DNA from: Marisa cornuarietis
Lineage: Eukaryota > Mollusca > Gastropoda > Architaenioglossa > Ampullariidae
Direction of reading: 5' to 3'
Assembly (NCBI GenBank): GCA_004794655.1
Contig: SMMW01000577.1
Location: forward strand, 620,001-684,000
DNA: 64,000 nucleotides
Shown: one piece after another, positions 62,895 through 64,000 of the stretch
Numbering within the stretch: position 1 is the stretch's first letter
How the letters are laid out: every line of letters starts with the position of its first letter
The notes under the pieces: generated by a model
The model's input: the letters and a program-made list of their open reading frames with translations, nothing else
Database searches by the model: none
What the model was told of the DNA's origin: nothing
Program-made: the position numbers and the translations under genes

Positions 62895-62914
62895 GCAGGA
62901 GTGGGGACTCCTGC
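62895..62914. repeat. Short perfect hairpin
   Basis: gcaggagt and actcctgc form an 8-bp perfect stem around a gggg loop, with one further A-T pair and one wobble outside. It has no neighbouring gene and its function is unknown. It may be chance. Confidence 0.4.
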
Positions 62915-63014
62915 TTATGAACTCAAGCATCTCTCTCGCTACCTACCTATCGAACACATCCTTCTGTTCATTAACACGTTTCAACGATTTGCCCACTATT
63001 GTGTCACCATATCG

Positions 63015-63180
63015 TTTTGCCCACTGTCATGTTACTGACCTAGATTTTGCCCACTGTCATGTCACTCTATTCTCGCTTTCCCACTGTCATGTCACTCTAT
63101 TCTCGCTTTCCCACTGTCATGTCACTCTATCCTACATTTTGCCCACTGTCATATCACTCTATCCTCCTCTTTCCCAGAGT
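63015..63180. repeat. Minisatellite, about 32-bp unit, five copies
   Basis: Units built on (t)ttgcccactgtcatgtcac and tctattctcg repeat at about 30-34-bp spacing. The middle three are nearly identical and the outer ones diverged. The open plus-strand frame over it (62917-63294) is a product of the repeat. Confidence 0.9.
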
Positions 63181-63693
63181 ATCAAATTATTAACTCCTTA
63201 CCCCCTGTTATATCAGTTTATCCTTTCATCGAGCGCACCCGACGCATTTTTATCACGAGCCATGAAAAAAAGGCTCAAACTAAAAACCTCTTAGCATTTT
63301 CAAGTAATTAATCAAATGGCAAATAAGACACGACATTTATCGCCTACATAAATGGACCAAATTTAAATTTTAACACATTTTAAAATTAACATACCAAACA
63401 AATTAAGACTGACGCCGCCGATACGCCCGATAAGGTAAAGAAAAGCAGTTTCATTTCCATAATTCGTAGCAACAGACGGAAGTCACGTGGAAAGACCTCT
63501 GCGACGCTTAAATGCAACGCTCCGAAGCAGTCGACGTTTGTAAACAATACCCGAGGCAGTCGAGGCAGGACTTGTCTGCGCGTAAACCCGGATTTATCTA
63601 CCCCGTCTTTTCGTTCACTGACAGCACGACACCCGGTTCTTGGGACAACCGGATTTACGTCTTCTTAAAAAAAGAAATGTTGGGGGGAGGGGG

Positions 63694-63921
63694 TTAGGAG
63701 AGCGCAACCACCAGCTTCTGAGGCGCTGGAGGGCAGGCACGACATCTCACTCCCCCCAACTCCAAGTTACACCCATTGCATGCATCAGTTAAAGGACTGC
63801 ACCAAGCTCCTATGTCGCAGTCACACGGATCGCATAGGGATGAATTCATCCCATACAGGGCCCTAGAGTCCAAACACAAACACCCCACCAAATACCCGAA
63901 AACTAGTAAAGATAAAAGCAC
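63694..63921 (-). CDS. Doubtful Cys-rich reading frame, possible exon or small secreted protein
   Basis: The minus strand is open for about 75 codons. It has a hydrophobic start (LLSLLVFGYLVGCLC) and then a Cys-rich part (LCDPCDCDIGAWC, DACNGCN, GVRCRACPP) that faintly recalls a laminin-type EGF module. The first possible codon is GTG, not ATG, so a complete gene would need another exon or start. An in-frame TAA lies just upstream, and the window edge is close. No neighbour supports it. I do not recognise it, and it may be chance. Confidence 0.2.
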   Translation of the reverse strand: MLLSLLVFGYLVGCLCLDSRALYGMNSSLCDPCDCDIGAWCSPLTDACNGCNLELGGVRCRACPPAPQKLVVALS

Positions 63922-64000
63922 AGTTGTCTTGATTTCGGGTTAGAGGCAGGGTCAGAGTCAGATTTCGTCAAAAAGAAAATAAATTTTCTGTAGGAGAGTA

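Larger units (their letters stand above)
55326..63693. other. dve upstream intron and 5' flank, no confirmed exon
   Basis: The dve start exon must lie upstream of 55325. No reading frame here is convincing. From about 57 to 59.5 kb the DNA is richer in GC and CpG and has GA tracts, which would suit a promoter region. Frames at 57498-57965, 58318-58785, 58964-59344 and 62487-62930 show no family likeness and are partly low-complexity. Several could be 5' UTR. Smaller repeats inside are listed separately. Confidence 0.4.

Noticed and set aside
62487..62930. 147-codon minus-strand frame
   Set aside because: GC-rich open stretch without recognisable motifs or splice context.

Overview
The window is animal nuclear DNA: AT-rich, with split genes, GT-AG introns, long 3' flanks, microsatellites and many transposon remnants. 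The genes are bilaterian. The presence of squalene synthase and the CR1/L2-like, DIRS-like and hAT elements suggest a lophotrochozoan, most likely a mollusc. The phylum is an inference; no sequence here proves it.

Left part (1-31 kb), a compact block of conserved genes. Peflin (PEF1, minus, 60-2303) runs off the left edge. Next come a 5'-truncated non-LTR retrotransposon (2720-3664) and a 723-bp hAT element (3712-4434). Squalene synthase (FDFT1, plus, 4777-10626) has 8 coding exons and 415 residues; its key residues fall at the same positions as in the human enzyme. WDR48/UAF1 (plus, 13730-26605) has 19 coding exons and 681 residues. Its 3.1-kb intron 14 holds a remnant DIRS-like tyrosine-recombinase retroelement that keeps both inverted terminal repeats and the internal complementary region.

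Right part (29-56 kb), two stretches of compass/SATB/dve-class homeobox coding sequence on the minus strand. The distal one (49053-55325) is a dve homologue with a CMP domain, a CUTL-like region and two atypical homeodomains. The proximal one (29444-31151) has its own CUTL domain, one divergent homeodomain and a C-terminal tract of novel tandem repeats, but I found no CMP exon for it. The reading phase of the third visible dve boundary (54495) fits the first proximal exon (31151). One locus with alternative 3' halves is therefore as possible as two tandem genes. About 18 kb lies between them, with a degenerate LINE, MITEs, microsatellites and duplicated segments.

The last part (55.3-64 kb) is probably the 5' flank and first intron of dve. 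It is gene-poor, with GA- and CA-rich tracts, one candidate upstream exon, a minisatellite and a doubtful Cys-rich reading frame at the right edge.

The named genes do not form a pathway. They serve ER-linked calcium signalling (PEF1), sterol synthesis (FDFT1), deubiquitinase activation (WDR48) and transcription and chromatin control (dve-type). Exon limits come from reading splice sites, phase and remembered family sequences; no alignment or transcript was available.
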